Of a stretch of 64,000 bases of DNA, positions 8,118 through 17,746 are shown piece after piece. The stretch spans positions 36,974 through 100,973 of the forward strand of contig JAICSX010000003.1 in NCBI GenBank assembly GCA_025936675.1, written 5' to 3'. How positions within the stretch are numbered: position 1 is the first letter of the stretch; each line of letters begins with the position of its first letter. The notes beneath the pieces were generated by a model. The model ran no database searches and was not told the DNA's origin. It saw only the letters and a list, made by a program, of their open reading frames with translations. This stretch comes from Sphingomonas sp. GTDB taxonomy: Bacteria; Pseudomonadota; Alphaproteobacteria; Sphingomonadales; Sphingomonadaceae. Made by a program: the position numbers and the translations under genes.

Positions 8118-10565
8118 TCATTCAGGAAGCTTGACCTGCCCAGCGACAGAGAAATTTCCGCTCACCGTCGGTAGCCCCGAGCCGGGCTGCCCTCCGCCGA
8201 GCGAGACGCTGAACTTGCCGGCGGGGACGATGATGTCGCCATCGTCGGTCACCATGCTGAGGTCGCGAGGCGACAGGTCGAAGGCGACAGTTTCGCTTGC
8301 GCCCGACGTAAGATGCACTCGCTTGAATCCGCGAAGGGCGCGAATCGGCGCACCGGAAACATTCGGGAAGCTGAGGTACAGCTGGACCACCTCGTCGCCG
8401 GCTAACTTGCCGCTGTTCGTCACCGTGACCGATGCGTGCACGGGCGTTCCGGCCTTCACCGGCGTCGTCGGCAGCGCGAGACCGCTGTACTGGAACGACG
8501 TGTAGCTGAGGCCATAGCCGAACGGCCAAAGCGGCGTTCCGGTGAAGTAGCGGTAGGTGCGCGCCTTCATCCCGTAATCCTCGAAGCGCGGGAGCTGCTG
8601 GACGCCTTCATAGAAGGTCACTGGAAGCCGCCCCGCCGGATTGTTGAGTCCGCTCAGCGTGTTGGCGATCGCTTGCCCGCCTTCCTCGCCCGAATACCAG
8701 GATTCGAGGATCGCGTTGGCGTGCTCCTTCTCCCATGTCGCGGCGAGCGCGCTTCCGTTCATCAGCACGACGACCAGCGGTTTCCCCGCCGAAGCGACCG
8801 CGCGAACCAGCGCCTCCTCGGGGGCCGGGATGTCGAGAGTGGTGCGGTCACCGCCTTCGAAGCCGGGCTCGCTGACCGGCATTTCCTCGCCTTCGAGCGC
8901 ACTGGTGATCCCGACTACCGCGACGACCACGTCGGCATTCCTTGCGGCAATCACCGCGGCCGGGTCGGGCGTATCGCCGACGCGCTTCCAGAACAGGTGA
9001 GCTCCAGGCGGCGCGGTGATTTCCAGCTTGGCTGGCACGCCTTTCTCCAGCCGAACCCGGCCGACGCTGGTCCCGCCGTAGGTCTGTGCAATCATCTTCC
9101 CGCCGACGCTGATGCGCGCCGTGCCGTTCGCGTGCACGCCGATGCGGTATTCGCCACTCTCGGGCACAGCAAGATAACCCGCCTTGATCATCGCGGCCGG
9201 GAGTGGATCGCCGTCTAGCGACAGGAACTGCGTCCCCGGCACATAAGTGATTTGCGCGCCCGGAAATTCCGTTTTCATACCGTCGAGAACCGAGACGATG
9301 TGCGTCGGAGTCCCATGGTAATTGCCGAGCAGGACTTCGGTCTGGTCGGCTAGCGGCCCGACCACCGCGATCCGCTTCGCGCCCTTCAGCGGAAGCACGC
9401 CGTCATTCTTTAGCAGCACCATCGATTCTTCGGCGAGCTTAAGCGCCAGCTGCCGATGCGCGGGGCTGTCGAGCTCGCTGGCGTCGAGATGCTCGTACGG
9501 CACCATCGACGGCGGATCGAACATGCCGAGCTTCATCCGCGCGGTGAACAGGCGGGTGAGCGCGGTGTCGACCGCCTTCTGCGGCAGATAGCCTTTCCGC
9601 ATCGCGTCGAGCCACGGCTTGTAGTCAGCGTCGTCCTTCACATCGCCGAAGGTGATGCACTCATTGTCCATGCCGCGCTCGAGCGAGATCGCCGAGGCCT
9701 GCGGCTGGCTCGGGCGGTAGCGGTGCCCCTCGAAGATATCGTGAACCGCACCGCAATCCGAGACGACATAGCCGCCGAACTTCCAAGCGCCTCTCAGCGT
9801 GTGCTGCAGCAGGAACTGGTTGGCGCAGGCGGGCTCCCCGTTGATGGCGTTGTAGGCGCACATGACCGACCCGGCATGGCCCTCGGTCACCGCCGCGCGA
9901 AACGCGGGGAAATAAGTGTCCTCCATGTCGTGCTTGCTGACGTCGACGTCGGTGAAGTGGCGCGTCGGCTCCGGGCCGCTGTGGACGGCATAATGCTTCG
10001 GCGTGGAGATGGCGCGATAGTAATGCGGATCCGGTCCCTGCATCCCGGTCACGTAAGCAACCGCCATCCGGCCGGTGAGGAACGGATCCTCACCATAGGT
10101 TTCCTGCCCTCGGCCCCAGCGCGGATCGCGGAAGATATTGACGTTCGGCGCCCAGAAATCGAGGCCTTCGAACGTGCTGGAGTGGCCGGCGCGAACGAAC
10201 TCATCATGCTTGATCCGGCCTTCGACCCCGATGTCTTCGGCCATTTGGTGGATGCCGGCTGTGTCGAAGGTCGCCGCCAGGCCGATCGGCTCGGGGAACT
10301 CGGTCGTGCCGTTCGATGCGACGCCGTGCAAAGCTTCGCTCCACCAGTCGTAAGCGGGGACTCCAAGCCGCGGGATCGCCCGCGAATGATTGACCAGCTG
10401 CGACGCCTTTTCCTCGAGCGTCATTTGGTGGACGAGATCGGCGGAGCGCGTTTGCGCCGGCAGTGCGGGATTGAGGTAAGCGGGCTTGCCGGCGACTTTC
10501 GCACTGCCCGAATGTGCGACCATTGCGACGCAGATCACGGCAACGGCACATAGCAAAAAACGCAT
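8118..10565 (-). CDS. Glycoside hydrolase family 3 (beta-xylosidase / beta-glucosidase)
   Basis: An 815-aa exported GH3 enzyme (signal peptide residues 1-22). The (beta/alpha)8 domain carries DPRWGRGQETYGEDP (147-161) and STPKHYAVHSG; the nucleophile is Asp270 in YVVSDCGAV. The second domain begins near LLKNDGVLPLKG. A PA14-like insert (about 445-520, SGEYRIGVHANG) is present, and a fibronectin-III-like domain closes the protein. YDWWSEALHGVA is typical of the GH3 branch with beta-xylosidases. It probably releases sugars from plant oligosaccharides in the periplasm. A GGGGAG ribosome site precedes the ATG. Confidence 0.9.
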   Translation of the reverse strand: MRFLLCAVAVICVAMVAHSGSAKVAGKPAYLNPALPAQTRSADLVHQMTLEEKASQLVNHSRAIPRLGVPAYDWWSEALHGVASNGTTEFPEPIGLAATFDTAGIHQMAEDIGVEGRIKHDEFVRAGHSSTFEGLDFWAPNVNIFRDPRWGRGQETYGEDPFLTGRMAVAYVTGMQGPDPHYYRAISTPKHYAVHSGPEPTRHFTDVDVSKHDMEDTYFPAFRAAVTEGHAGSVMCAYNAINGEPACANQFLLQHTLRGAWKFGGYVVSDCGAVHDIFEGHRYRPSQPQASAISLERGMDNECITFGDVKDDADYKPWLDAMRKGYLPQKAVDTALTRLFTARMKLGMFDPPSMVPYEHLDASELDSPAHRQLALKLAEESMVLLKNDGVLPLKGAKRIAVVGPLADQTEVLLGNYHGTPTHIVSVLDGMKTEFPGAQITYVPGTQFLSLDGDPLPAAMIKAGYLAVPESGEYRIGVHANGTARISVGGKMIAQTYGGTSVGRVRLEKGVPAKLEITAPPGAHLFWKRVGDTPDPAAVIAARNADVVVAVVGITSALEGEEMPVSEPGFEGGDRTTLDIPAPEEALVRAVASAGKPLVVVLMNGSALAATWEKEHANAILESWYSGEEGGQAIANTLSGLNNPAGRLPVTFYEGVQQLPRFEDYGMKARTYRYFTGTPLWPFGYGLSYTSFQYSGLALPTTPVKAGTPVHASVTVTNSGKLAGDEVVQLYLSFPNVSGAPIRALRGFKRVHLTSGASETVAFDLSPRDLSMVTDDGDIIVPAGKFSVSLGGGQPGSGLPTVSGNFSVAGQVKLPE

Positions 10566-10676
10566 GCCCGACTCCCCTCAGAACATCGGCGACTGCATCG
10601 CGACTTTGGCGAACCTCCGCAATGCCCAGCGGATCGGAAGGGAACCGCGTGCTCAGCCCTCCCGTTGAGGCCGCGA

Positions 10677-11462
10677 ATGAACGTCGAGGTCAAGTCACGC
10701 CCAAAAGGCGCCCTCATCAAGCCGCCGCCCGCGGCCGAGGCCTTCTATTCCGAAGTTCTGAAGCTGATGGCCAAGTCGGAGATCCCGTTCCTCGTCTCCG
10801 GCACCTACGCGCTTGCGAGCTACACCGGCATCGACCGGCCCACCAAGGACGTCGACGTGTTCGCCAAGGCCGGCGACGCGCTGAAGCTTCTCCATTACTT
10901 CAAGGAGAACGAGTTCGACGTGGAGATCGTCGATGAGCGCTGGCTCTATCGGATCACCCGTGGCGACTTGTTCGTCGACGTGATCACCAACATGCCGACG
11001 GTCACTACCCACGTCACCGACGAATGGTTCGTCGGGGCGCCCGATGCAGAGCTGTTCGGAGCGAAGGTGAAGTTGGTGCCGCCCACCCAATTCATCTGGT
11101 CCAAGATCTTCGTACAGGACCATCATCGCTACGACATGGCCGATGTCGCGCATATGATCCTGAAGAAGCACAAGGAAATCGACTGGAAGCAGCTGCTGAG
11201 CCACATGGAGCTCTATTGGGAAGTGCTGCTCATCGCACTTCTCAACTTCCGCTTCGTCTATCCAAGCGAGCGGCATTGCGTGCCGAGATGGCTGATGGAG
11301 GAGCTGCTCGAACGCTTGACCGACCAGGCCGACATGAAGGGCCCCGGCAAGAAAGTCTGCCGCGGCCGAATCTTCTCGCCGCGCGACTACGCAATCGACG
11401 TCGAAGATTGGGGCTTCTCCGAAGCCGTCGGCAATCTCGAAGAACAATATGCCTGCGACTGA
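10677..11462 (+). CDS. Nucleotidyltransferase-fold protein of unknown function
   Basis: A 261-aa soluble protein. LVSGTYALASYTGIDRPTKD followed by VDVF shows the minimal nucleotidyltransferase fold: a G-[ST] loop, then a D-x-D metal pair (DVDVF), then a third acidic strand (LFVDVIT). The family adds nucleotides to proteins, RNA or small molecules; toxins of the AbiEii and MNT groups share the fold, but this protein is not a clear member of either. ATG 10677 is chosen over an upstream TTG because GAGG lies just before it. Its 3' end overlaps the metallophosphoesterase gene by 14 bases, so the two are very likely made together. Confidence 0.7.
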   Translation: MNVEVKSRPKGALIKPPPAAEAFYSEVLKLMAKSEIPFLVSGTYALASYTGIDRPTKDVDVFAKAGDALKLLHYFKENEFDVEIVDERWLYRITRGDLFVDVITNMPTVTTHVTDEWFVGAPDAELFGAKVKLVPPTQFIWSKIFVQDHHRYDMADVAHMILKKHKEIDWKQLLSHMELYWEVLLIALLNFRFVYPSERHCVPRWLMEELLERLTDQADMKGPGKKVCRGRIFSPRDYAIDVEDWGFSEAVGNLEEQYACD

Positions 11463-12186
11463 AGCTGCCAACGGCAAGTTGCGGGTCGCGGCGATCGGCG
11501 ACCTTCACGTGATGGAGGACAGCGTCGCCCCCTATCGCGAGCTGTTCACGGAAATCTCCAACGCCGCCGACGTCTTGGTGCTGTGCGGCGATCTCACGAA
11601 CTTTGGCAAGACCAGCGAAGCGGAGATCCTCGCCGACGACATTCGCTCGTGCAGCATCCCCGTGCTCGGCGTCCTCGGCAATCACGATTATGAATGCGGC
11701 CAGCCGGAGAAGGTTTGCGAGATCCTGACCGCTGCCGGCATGAAGGTGCTCGACGAACAGGCTGTCGAGATCGACGGCGTCGGCTTTGCCGGGGTGAAAG
11801 GCTTCCTTGGCGGGTTCGGCAGGGGCGAACTGGCTCCGTTCGGGGAGCCGATCGTGAAGGCGTTCGTCGACGAGGTGATGAGCGAATCGCGCAAGCTCGA
11901 GAACCAACTGAGGACGCTGCGCACGGACCGCAGCGTCGCGGTTCTCCATTATTCGCCGATCGAGGGCACGATTGAGGGGGAACCGCCGGCGATCTTCCAA
12001 TATCTCGGCTCGCAGCGCCTGTGCGAGCCGATCGACCGCTTCGACCATGTGAAGGCGGTGGTTCACGGTCATGCGCACCACGGCACCTACGAAGGCCGCA
12101 CGCCGCTCGGCCGGCCCGTCTACAATGTCGCGCAGTTCGTGCTGAAACCGTTGTTCGGCAAGCCCTACGTCGTGCTGGAAATCTAA
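11449..12186 (+). CDS. Calcineurin-like metallophosphoesterase paired with the nucleotidyltransferase
   Basis: A 245-aa cytoplasmic protein with every block of the calcineurin-type fold in order: IGDLHV (D-x-H), LCGDLTNFG (GD), GVLGNHDYE (GNHD), VLHYSPI and VHGHAHHGTY (GHxH). The two-metal centre therefore looks intact. Such enzymes cut phosphomonoesters, phosphodiesters or nucleotides. Tight coupling to a nucleotidyltransferase suggests that it reverses, processes or limits the partner's product, but no substrate can be named. It ends in a 4-base stop overlap with the convergent E2 gene. Confidence 0.8.
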   Translation: MPATEAANGKLRVAAIGDLHVMEDSVAPYRELFTEISNAADVLVLCGDLTNFGKTSEAEILADDIRSCSIPVLGVLGNHDYECGQPEKVCEILTAAGMKVLDEQAVEIDGVGFAGVKGFLGGFGRGELAPFGEPIVKAFVDEVMSESRKLENQLRTLRTDRSVAVLHYSPIEGTIEGEPPAIFQYLGSQRLCEPIDRFDHVKAVVHGHAHHGTYEGRTPLGRPVYNVAQFVLKPLFGKPYVVLEI

Positions 12187-13385
12187 GCCGGCGGCCAGCT
12201 TTCGAGAATTTCCACGAAGCGACTGAGCCAGGCGTTCGTCTGGTGGCCGTCCACGACTCTGTGGTCGATGGTTAGCGTCACATAGGCCATCGGATGAATG
12301 AGCATGGCGTCGCAGCCGTGCACCGTTCGCACGATCACCCGCTTTTGGAGCTTGCCGACGCCGAGGATCGCCGCCTGCCCCTGGTGAAGGATGATCGGTG
12401 CCGCGAGCAGTGACCCCGAAACGCCATGGTTCGAGATGGTGAAGCTTCCGCCGGACACATCTGAGCGCTCGAGCTTGCCGTCGCGGGCGCGGCTTGTGAG
12501 GTCGTCCAGTTTCGCGCCAATCTGCTCAAGGCTGAGCGAGCCCGCGTCCTTCACGACTGGCACGACGAGGCCCTTCTCGCCGAGCGCGGTGCCGATGCCG
12601 ATGTCGATCGTCGGCGAGATGGCGATCCGGTCCTTCTCCCAGCGGCCGTTGATTGCGGGCGCGACAGCCATCGCTTCGGCGGCGGCCTTGACGATGTATG
12701 CGGTGTAGCTGAGCTTCACCCCGCGTGCCGCCAATGCCGCCTTGTGCGCGGAGACAGCCGAGAAATCTGCTTCGAACACGGCGGTCACATGCGGCGCTTC
12801 GCTCACCGCGCGAACCATGTTCTCGGCGATCGTGAGCCGCATGCGGTCGTGCGGTATGTCATGCGACGCGAACTGCCGCGGCTGCGAGGTTGAAGGCTCG
12901 CCAACGCTGACGACGGTCGCCGATGCGACGGCACGATCCACGTCCTCGCGGGTCACACGTCCGTTGCGGCCGCTCCCCTGAATGCGGCTTGGATCAATTC
13001 CGTTCTGCAGGCACGCGCGCCGGACGGAGGGGCTGAGGCGAGACTCTACGTGCCCCTGCGAACGCAGGGGCCCAGTCGGGCGGAGCGCTTCAGCACGAAC
13101 ATCGATTGCTCGCGCTAGATGCTCGGTCTGGGCTCCCGCCTTCGCAGGAGCACCATCGGTGCTGATCCTCGCCAGCAGCGCTCCAGGCACCGCCTCTGCG
13201 TCAGTATCCAGCACGATCTCCGCAAGCACCCCCGCAGCGGGCGCGGGAACCTCCTGCGTCACCTTGTCGGTCTCGAGCTCGACCAGAGGGTCGTTCTCCG
13301 CCACCGCATCGCCGACCTGCTTGAGCCACGCGCGGACGACGGCCTTGGTGCCCTCCTGCTCGTCAGGAACGCGGACTTCGATCAA
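12183..13385 (-). CDS. Dihydrolipoamide acyltransferase (E2) of a 2-oxo acid dehydrogenase complex
   Basis: E2 carries the acyl group on lipoyl-lysine and passes it to CoA. The lipoyl domain contains ELETDKVTQEVPAP with the modified Lys. A linker of about 60 residues leads to an E3/E1-binding domain (SPSVRRACLQNGIDP ... GRNGRVTREDVDRA). The catalytic domain ends in TIDHRVVDGH. The frame is open upstream to an ATG at 13448 inside E1, but the protein begins naturally at IEVRVPDEQEG. A TTG at 13385, two bases after the E1 stop, is the likely start and gives 400 aa. Last gene of the paa operon described here. Branched-chain or aromatic 2-oxo acids are both possible substrates. Confidence 0.88.
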   Translation of the reverse strand: MIEVRVPDEQEGTKAVVRAWLKQVGDAVAENDPLVELETDKVTQEVPAPAAGVLAEIVLDTDAEAVPGALLARISTDGAPAKAGAQTEHLARAIDVRAEALRPTGPLRSQGHVESRLSPSVRRACLQNGIDPSRIQGSGRNGRVTREDVDRAVASATVVSVGEPSTSQPRQFASHDIPHDRMRLTIAENMVRAVSEAPHVTAVFEADFSAVSAHKAALAARGVKLSYTAYIVKAAAEAMAVAPAINGRWEKDRIAISPTIDIGIGTALGEKGLVVPVVKDAGSLSLEQIGAKLDDLTSRARDGKLERSDVSGGSFTISNHGVSGSLLAAPIILHQGQAAILGVGKLQKRVIVRTVHGCDAMLIHPMAYVTLTIDHRVVDGHQTNAWLSRFVEILESWPPA

Positions 13386-13387
13386 CT

Positions 13388-15445
13388 TTAGAACCCCACC
13401 AGCCGTTCGATCTCGGCGCGAATGCTTGCGGGCGACGGAAGCGCCCATTCCATCAGCCTGGGATGATGCGGGCTCGGGATATCGGGCATCGTCACGCGCG
13501 CCACCGGCGCATCGAGATCGAGGAAGGCTTCGTCCGCGACGACGGCGGCGATCTCCGCGCCGAAGCCCCCGGTACGCAAATCTTCATGGACGATCAGGCA
13601 GCGGCGCGTGTGGCGGACGCTTTCGAGCACCATCTCCTTGTCCCACGGCTGAAGCGTTCTGAGGTCGATCACGTCGGCACTGAAACCCTCAGCCGCGGAT
13701 TCGCATCGCGGCACCATCGCGCCCCAGGTGACGATCGTGATCTTGTCGCCTTCGCGCGTCTTCTTGGCCCGCCCGAACGGCAGGACGTAGTCGTCGCCCG
13801 GCCACGGCCGTCGCGCCCAGCTGTCGTCGAGCATGGCGCGATGCTCGAAGAACAGCACCGGGTCGTTACCGCGGAGACTCCCGCGAAGCAGCCCGACCGC
13901 GTCGTCCGCGTTCGACGGCACCGCGACCTTCCAGCCAGGATTGTGGACGAACTCGACCTCGTTGGTCATCGAATGCCACGGATCGCCGCACTTGAAGAAG
14001 CCGCCCGGCACACGAAGCACCATCGGCGCTGCGAAACGGTTGTTGGTGCGCCAGCGCATCGTCCCGCAATCGTGGATCTGCTCGGTCGCCGGCTCGGCAT
14101 ATTTGCGGAACTGGATCTCGGGCACGGGCATCAGCCCTGCGAGCGCCATCCCGACGGCGCGGCCGACGATGCCTTCCTCGTTGAGGCTCGTGTCGAACAC
14201 GCGTTCCCGGCCGAACTTCTCCTGAAGGCCCAGCGTCACCGCATGGACTCCGCCCTTGGGCCCCACGTCCTCGCCGAACACGAGCACGCGCGGGTTGGAC
14301 TCCAGCTCCTGGTCGAGCACGCGGCGGATGGCCGTGACCATGTTGATCCGCTGCCCCTCGGGCGCGGCCTTATCCGTCGAAGGCGGCGGTTCGTAGCCGC
14401 TGTTCCACAGCCCGCCGACCTGCTGCAGCTCGCCTTCGTAGAAGACCTGGCTCGTGACCTGCTCTGGCGCCGCGACGCCGCGTACCTCGGCCTCCGCAAC
14501 CGCGGCCTGCACCTGCCATTCGGTCTCCCGCTCCAGATCCGACCAGCTGTCGTCGCCGATCTGAAGCTTCGCGCAATGCGCCTTCAGCTTGGGCAGCGGA
14601 TCGCGCGCCCATTCGGCTTCGACCTCGGCCTCACTTTTATACGCCTGCGTATCCTGCGCGCTGTGCCCTTCGAGCCGCGGGACGGTCAGCCGCAGGAGCG
14701 CTGGAGAGCGCTTAGTCCGAACATGCGCGACGGCCTCCCGAATCAGCCGCGACGCATCGACCGGATCGGTGCCGTCGCCGTTGAAGATCGTCAGCCCGGA
14801 AAAGCTCGCAAGGTTCGCCGCGATGTCCTTGCCCGGTGTTTGATATTCCGATGGGACCGAGATTCCGTAGCCATTGTCCTCAACGTACATGAGCAGCGGC
14901 AAAGATTGTGTCGTGGCAATAGTTAACGCAGACCAAAATCCTCCTGTCGCGCAGCTCGCGTCGCCGCCGAGCACCAACGAGATCGCGTCACCGGGACCTT
15001 CGTCCAATACCTTTTGCTTGTAGGCGATCGCCTGCGCCCAGCCCGCGGCCGGCGTGTACTGCGCGCCAACGCCGCCGCACATCGGAAGGGCGTGCGCACC
15101 GCCCGGATTGGGGTAGTTGAACACCACGCCGATATCGCGGCCGTCCGAATAGCCGCCGGCGAGGCCCATCCCCGACCCGAGCGCATCGGCGAGCGGAACG
15201 CCGAGCGCCAGCAGCAGCGGCCGCGAGCGATAATAGCCGAAGACCCCGTCCCCGTCCCTCAGCTGCAGCCCGAGCATTACCTGCGCCATGTCGTGGCCGC
15301 GCGCGCTGAACTGGTACAGGACCTTCTTTTGCGGAACGAGCTCTTCTTCCTCGATCCGGTCCATTTCCCGGCTGGTGAGAACCAGCCGCGCGACCTCGCG
15401 CCAGTCCACGTCAGCCGACACCCGGCCGGGGTCGCGATCAGCCAT
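13388..15445 (-). CDS. 2-oxo acid dehydrogenase E1, alpha and beta subunits fused
   Basis: 685 aa, matching an E1 alpha subunit (about 1-340) joined to an E1 beta subunit (about 360-685). The alpha half has the thiamine diphosphate motif GGDASCATGGFW ... YVEDNGYG. The beta half has LVFGEDVGPKGGVHAVT, then FDTSLNEEGIVG and IVHEDLRTGGFGAEI. It decarboxylates a 2-oxo acid and acylates the lipoyl arm of E2. Alpha/beta fusions are known in the branched-chain-type E1 group. It sits 8 bases after an aromatic aminotransferase and in the same run as paaABCE, which points to phenylpyruvate as a substrate. No E3 gene is nearby; a shared one would be needed. Confidence 0.88.
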   Translation of the reverse strand: MADRDPGRVSADVDWREVARLVLTSREMDRIEEEELVPQKKVLYQFSARGHDMAQVMLGLQLRDGDGVFGYYRSRPLLLALGVPLADALGSGMGLAGGYSDGRDIGVVFNYPNPGGAHALPMCGGVGAQYTPAAGWAQAIAYKQKVLDEGPGDAISLVLGGDASCATGGFWSALTIATTQSLPLLMYVEDNGYGISVPSEYQTPGKDIAANLASFSGLTIFNGDGTDPVDASRLIREAVAHVRTKRSPALLRLTVPRLEGHSAQDTQAYKSEAEVEAEWARDPLPKLKAHCAKLQIGDDSWSDLERETEWQVQAAVAEAEVRGVAAPEQVTSQVFYEGELQQVGGLWNSGYEPPPSTDKAAPEGQRINMVTAIRRVLDQELESNPRVLVFGEDVGPKGGVHAVTLGLQEKFGRERVFDTSLNEEGIVGRAVGMALAGLMPVPEIQFRKYAEPATEQIHDCGTMRWRTNNRFAAPMVLRVPGGFFKCGDPWHSMTNEVEFVHNPGWKVAVPSNADDAVGLLRGSLRGNDPVLFFEHRAMLDDSWARRPWPGDDYVLPFGRAKKTREGDKITIVTWGAMVPRCESAAEGFSADVIDLRTLQPWDKEMVLESVRHTRRCLIVHEDLRTGGFGAEIAAVVADEAFLDLDAPVARVTMPDIPSPHHPRLMEWALPSPASIRAEIERLVGF

Positions 15446-15453
15446 GGCCGTCC

Positions 15454-16653
15454 CTAATTTCCCAGGGCGCCGACCACGGCGGCGATAAATCGGTCGATCT
15501 GCGCGTCACCCATGCCGACGACATTGAAGCGCCCGCTCTCCGCCATGTAGATCGCCTCGTCGGAGCGGAGCTTCAGCACCTGCTCCTTGCTTAGAGGCAG
15601 CATCGAGAACATGCCGTACTGCCGCCCGATATAAGCGATGCGAGGATCCGCGGCGGCGATCCGCTGGCGCACCGAGTTGATGCGGTCACGCATACCAGCA
15701 AGCTCGACCAGCCATCGCGCGTGAAGCTCTGGATCCTCAAGGATGATGTGAATAGAGGCGGCGCCATGGTCGGGCGGCATCGACCACATCTCGCGCGCGA
15801 TCTGGTGAACATGTCCCATAGCGGTCTTCGTCGCGTCGGCTGACTTGGTCTTCACCCACAAGGAGCCGACGCGATCGCGGTAGCAGCTGAAATTCTTGTC
15901 GCAGCTCTGCGCGACGATCATCTCCTCGCACGCGTCGAGCATCAGCCGGACTCCGAACGCGTCCTCGTCGAGCCCGCGCCCGAAGCCCTGGTAGGCGATA
16001 TCGATCAGCGGGATCAGCCCGCGGTCGCTGACCGCGCTCACGACCTCGCGCCACTGGTCTTCGCTCAGGTCCGCACCCGTCGGATTGTGGCAACAGCCGT
16101 GGAGCAATGCGATGTCGCCCGGCTCGCCCGACTTCAGCGCCGCGATCATGTCCTCGAAGCGGATGATCGCCTGGCCGCGCTCGTAATAGGCATATTCGAC
16201 GCCTTCGAGGCCGACTGCGCGGACGATCGGCGCATGGTTCGGCCAGCTCGGCGTGCCCAGGAATACGCGCGCGTCGGGGTTCGCAACAGCGAGCAGCTCG
16301 AATCCGAGCCGAAGCGCGCCGCATCCGCCCGGAGTCTGCAGGCCCGTAATCCGCTCGTCGCCGGCATGCTGCCCGAGGAGGATCGGCCGAAGCAGCTCGG
16401 CGAAGCGCTTGTCGCCCGAGCTTCCGAGATAGGCCTTCGTCTTCTGCGTATCCAGCAGGCGCTGCTCGGCTTCCTTCATCACCTTCAGGATCGGCGTATT
16501 GCCCGCGCCGTCACGGAACACCCCAACGCCGACGTCGATCTTGTCGGACCTGGGGTCGGCATTCACCATCCCGATCAGCGCAATCAGCGAATCGTTGGTG
16601 ACGGGCGGAAGGTCGGCGAGGCCTCTCGCCTTCTCATGCGTCTGCGTCAGCAT
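15454..16653 (-). CDS. Aromatic/aspartate aminotransferase (class I, TyrB/AspC type)
   Basis: A PLP enzyme of 399 aa that moves the amino group of an aromatic or acidic amino acid to a 2-oxo acid. The PLP lysine is in SCDKNFSCYRDRVGSL; GCCHNPTGADLSEDQW, IDIAYQGFGRGLDED and the substrate-binding SGRFNVVGM near the C-terminus are TyrB/AspC hallmarks. ATG 16653 is chosen over one at 16695, which would overlap paaE by 22 bases. It lies between paaE and the E1 gene, with gaps of 19 and 8 bases. In this setting phenylalanine to phenylpyruvate is the attractive reaction, but tyrosine and aspartate remain possible. Confidence 0.88.
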   Translation of the reverse strand: MLTQTHEKARGLADLPPVTNDSLIALIGMVNADPRSDKIDVGVGVFRDGAGNTPILKVMKEAEQRLLDTQKTKAYLGSSGDKRFAELLRPILLGQHAGDERITGLQTPGGCGALRLGFELLAVANPDARVFLGTPSWPNHAPIVRAVGLEGVEYAYYERGQAIIRFEDMIAALKSGEPGDIALLHGCCHNPTGADLSEDQWREVVSAVSDRGLIPLIDIAYQGFGRGLDEDAFGVRLMLDACEEMIVAQSCDKNFSCYRDRVGSLWVKTKSADATKTAMGHVHQIAREMWSMPPDHGAASIHIILEDPELHARWLVELAGMRDRINSVRQRIAAADPRIAYIGRQYGMFSMLPLSKEQVLKLRSDEAIYMAESGRFNVVGMGDAQIDRFIAAVVGALGN

Positions 16654-16672
16654 GGCTGCGAGATTAGCCGAG

Positions 16673-17746
16673 TCATGCGTCGTAATCCACCGCAACCCCG
16701 TCGCCGAGCGGCACCGACTGGCACGTCAGCACATAGCCGTCCGCCACCTCCTCGTCGGTTAGGCCGTAGCGCGCCGCCATCTCGACCTTGCCCTTGATGA
16801 CCTTGGCCCGGCACGTCGCGCAGACCCCCGCCTTGCACGCGAATGGCGCCGGAAGGCCCGACGCCCGCGCACTGTCGAGGATATTGCCTGCAGTGAATGG
16901 AACGCGCCGCGTTCGGCCATCGAGGGTCACGGCGACAGTCACTCCTTCCGCCTGCGTTTGGAGCTGCGCCATCTCACGGGACAGCGAGTCCGCCGGGCGG
17001 TCGGCGGTGAAGCGCTCGATGTGGATGCGTTCCTTGGGAATGTTGCGGTCGAGCAGCGCGCCTTCGGCCGCGTCCATCATCGGACCGGGCCCGCAGATGA
17101 ACCAGCCGTCGACGTCCCTGGCATCGGGCACGAGTGCGGGAATCGCCTCGTCCAGCCGCTCGCGATTGAGCATGCCGTTGAACAGCTCGATGTCCTGCTC
17201 CTCGGCATCGAGGAAATGGTAGATCTCGAAGCGCCCGAGATATTTGTCCTTCAACGCGGCCAACGCTTCGAGGAAGATGATCGAGCTGCTGTCGCGGTTG
17301 CCGTAGAGCAAGGTCATGCGGCTGTTCGGCTCATATTTGAGCGTCGTCTTGATCAACGACAGGACAGGCGTTATCCCCGACCCACCGGCGATGCCGACAA
17401 GGTGGCGCGACTTCGCTGCGTCGAACTCGGTCGTGAAGCTGCCGTGCGGCGGCATCACATCGACCGTGTCGCCTGCCTTCAGCTTGTCGCCGACCCAGTT
17501 GGAGAAGAGCCCGCCACCGATCCTTTTGACGGTCACCATCCAGTCCTGCTCGTCAGGCGCGGTGCACAGCGAATAGTTCCGGCGCACTTCCTCGCCGCCG
17601 ATCGTCGCGCGGAGCGTCAGGTGCTGCCCGGCCTTGAACGCGAACCTCTCGCGCAGCTCGGCCGGCACCTCGAAGCGGATCGAATTCGCTTCGCTGGTTT
17701 CCGGAACGATTTCGGCGATCCGGAGCGCGTGGAAATGTTCAGCCAT
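16673..17746 (-). CDS. paaE: Phenylacetyl-CoA epoxidase reductase subunit PaaE
   Basis: A 357-aa reductase that passes electrons from NAD(P)H through FAD and a 2Fe-2S cluster to the di-iron centre of PaaA. Order of parts: FAD site RRNYSLCTAP; NAD(P)H site VGIAGGSGITPVLSLIK; pyridine-nucleotide motif FICGPGPMMDA; then a plant-type ferredoxin domain with ACKAGVCATCRAKV and a last cysteine in LTCQS. The gene starts directly after the paaC stop. In the classical operon paaD lies between paaC and paaE; here there is no room for it. Confidence 0.95.
   Translation of the reverse strand: MAEHFHALRIAEIVPETSEANSIRFEVPAELRERFAFKAGQHLTLRATIGGEEVRRNYSLCTAPDEQDWMVTVKRIGGGLFSNWVGDKLKAGDTVDVMPPHGSFTTEFDAAKSRHLVGIAGGSGITPVLSLIKTTLKYEPNSRMTLLYGNRDSSSIIFLEALAALKDKYLGRFEIYHFLDAEEQDIELFNGMLNRERLDEAIPALVPDARDVDGWFICGPGPMMDAAEGALLDRNIPKERIHIERFTADRPADSLSREMAQLQTQAEGVTVAVTLDGRTRRVPFTAGNILDSARASGLPAPFACKAGVCATCRAKVIKGKVEMAARYGLTDEEVADGYVLTCQSVPLGDGVAVDYDA

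Noticed and set aside
9456..10553. 365-codon plus-strand frame
   Set aside because: Antisense to the GH3 gene, whose catalytic motifs are all in place.
13463..14926. 487-codon plus-strand frame
   Set aside because: Antisense shadow of the E1 gene; low-complexity Arg/His composition and no motifs.
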